From: Sarcocystis neurona
Taxonomy: Eukaryota; Apicomplexa; Conoidasida; Eucoccidiorida; Sarcocystidae
DNA length: 64,000 bases
Reading direction: 5' to 3'
Assembly: GCA_000727475.1 (NCBI GenBank)
Contig: KL647300.1
Coordinates: 2,377,063-2,441,062, forward strand
In this document: in pieces, positions 63,522-64,000 of the stretch
How positions within the stretch are numbered: the stretch's first letter is position 1
Layout: every line of letters begins with the position of its first letter
Notes under the pieces: model-generated
Database searches by the model: none
Seen by the model: the letters and a program-made list of their open reading frames with translations, nothing else
What the model was told of the DNA's origin: nothing
Position numbers and translations under genes: made by a program

Positions 63522-64000
63522 CCGCGGCTTTTCCTAGGATGGACGAAGGGAAAAGCAGGAGGGTGGTCGCTCTATCCACCCGTCTTTGTATGTGTACGCG
63601 TGTCCATGCGAACGTCGGTGGCTGCCTTCACGTATACCGCAATGCACAGAGACATATATGGGAGAGCTCCTGCTGCACGGCGGAGTAGGAGGGAACAGCA
63701 GCAGTGCCTCCGTGGCCTTCCCTCTCTGAATACGCCGACAGAAATGTTGGGAAGAAGTTCTGTGCGGGTTTTCCCAGAATGGACATGCAGACGGCGAAGG
63801 CAGAGAGGGGACGCCAGGCGAAGCGCGATCCCCCCCAGTGAACGCGAGCGAGGAGAGGAGCAGCCGGCGCCTCAAACGGGAGACCGGGGAGAAGGACGTA
63901 TAAATACGTAGACGGAGAATTTCTGTGCGGGTCGATATGTGCGGGTCGATGTGTGGGGGGTGCTGGGTGAGTTGGCTGTCGGCCGCACAGAGAGGCGGCG
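63522..64000. other. No gene recognised
   Basis: Complex GC-rich sequence with short open frames on both strands (for example 63534-63875 minus) but no motif or splice chain. It may be the promoter side of SF3B3 or of a gene beyond the window. Confidence 0.45.

Overview
The window looks like nuclear DNA of a coccidian apicomplexan, most likely an Eimeria species. The signs are very dense CAG/CTG trinucleotide tracts, long TATATA/GTATAC-type microsatellites, intron-rich genes with GT-AG introns averaging over 1 kb, and three assembly gaps (runs of N), each sitting in a repeat. There is no operon-like layout, tRNA, rRNA or CRISPR array that I can see. Most long open frames here are an effect of CAG/CTG repeats, which have no stop codon in any frame. 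I therefore called genes only where non-repetitive peptide, splice sites and splice phase agree.

Layout, left to right. (1) 1-2205: microsatellite and no firm gene. (2) 2206-6515, minus strand: a small multi-exon gene of unknown function (exons 1, 2, 3, 5 and 6 read; exon 4 ambiguous). Its largest intron holds a roughly 1.2 kb TAG/GTA array. (3) 8569-12640, minus: the 3' part of a second unknown multi-exon gene. (4) 13750-15.3 kb or beyond, minus: the 3' part of a third unknown gene, embedded in CAG/CTG sequence. (5) 15.3-23.2 kb: almost continuous low-complexity CAG/CTG DNA whose orientation switches several times; coding cannot be resolved. (6) 23241-32927, plus: an MRS2/CorA-type magnesium transporter, 5' end not found, with large Ala/Ser/Gln-rich insertions, including about 281 residues between the GMN motif and the second membrane helix. 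(7) 32928-36706: a mostly non-repetitive interval between the two convergent genes. (8) 36707-62669, minus: a complete 16-exon gene for SF3b subunit 3 (SF3B3/SAP130), 1258 codons spread over 26 kb. (9) 62852-63521: a 71-bp minisatellite just upstream of the SF3B3 start codon, then about 480 bp with nothing recognised.

The genes have no evident shared pathway: SF3B3 is a core splicing factor and the MRS2-like protein is an ion channel. The common theme is architectural. Repeats crowd the introns and the loops of tolerant proteins, while the SF3B3 coding sequence is nearly free of them. Many introns carry CTG-sense tracts directly before their 3' splice sites. The most interesting points are the MRS2-like loop insertion, a decayed duplicate of SF3B3 exon 15, the CTG-before-acceptor pattern, and three multi-exon genes visible only by following splice phase.
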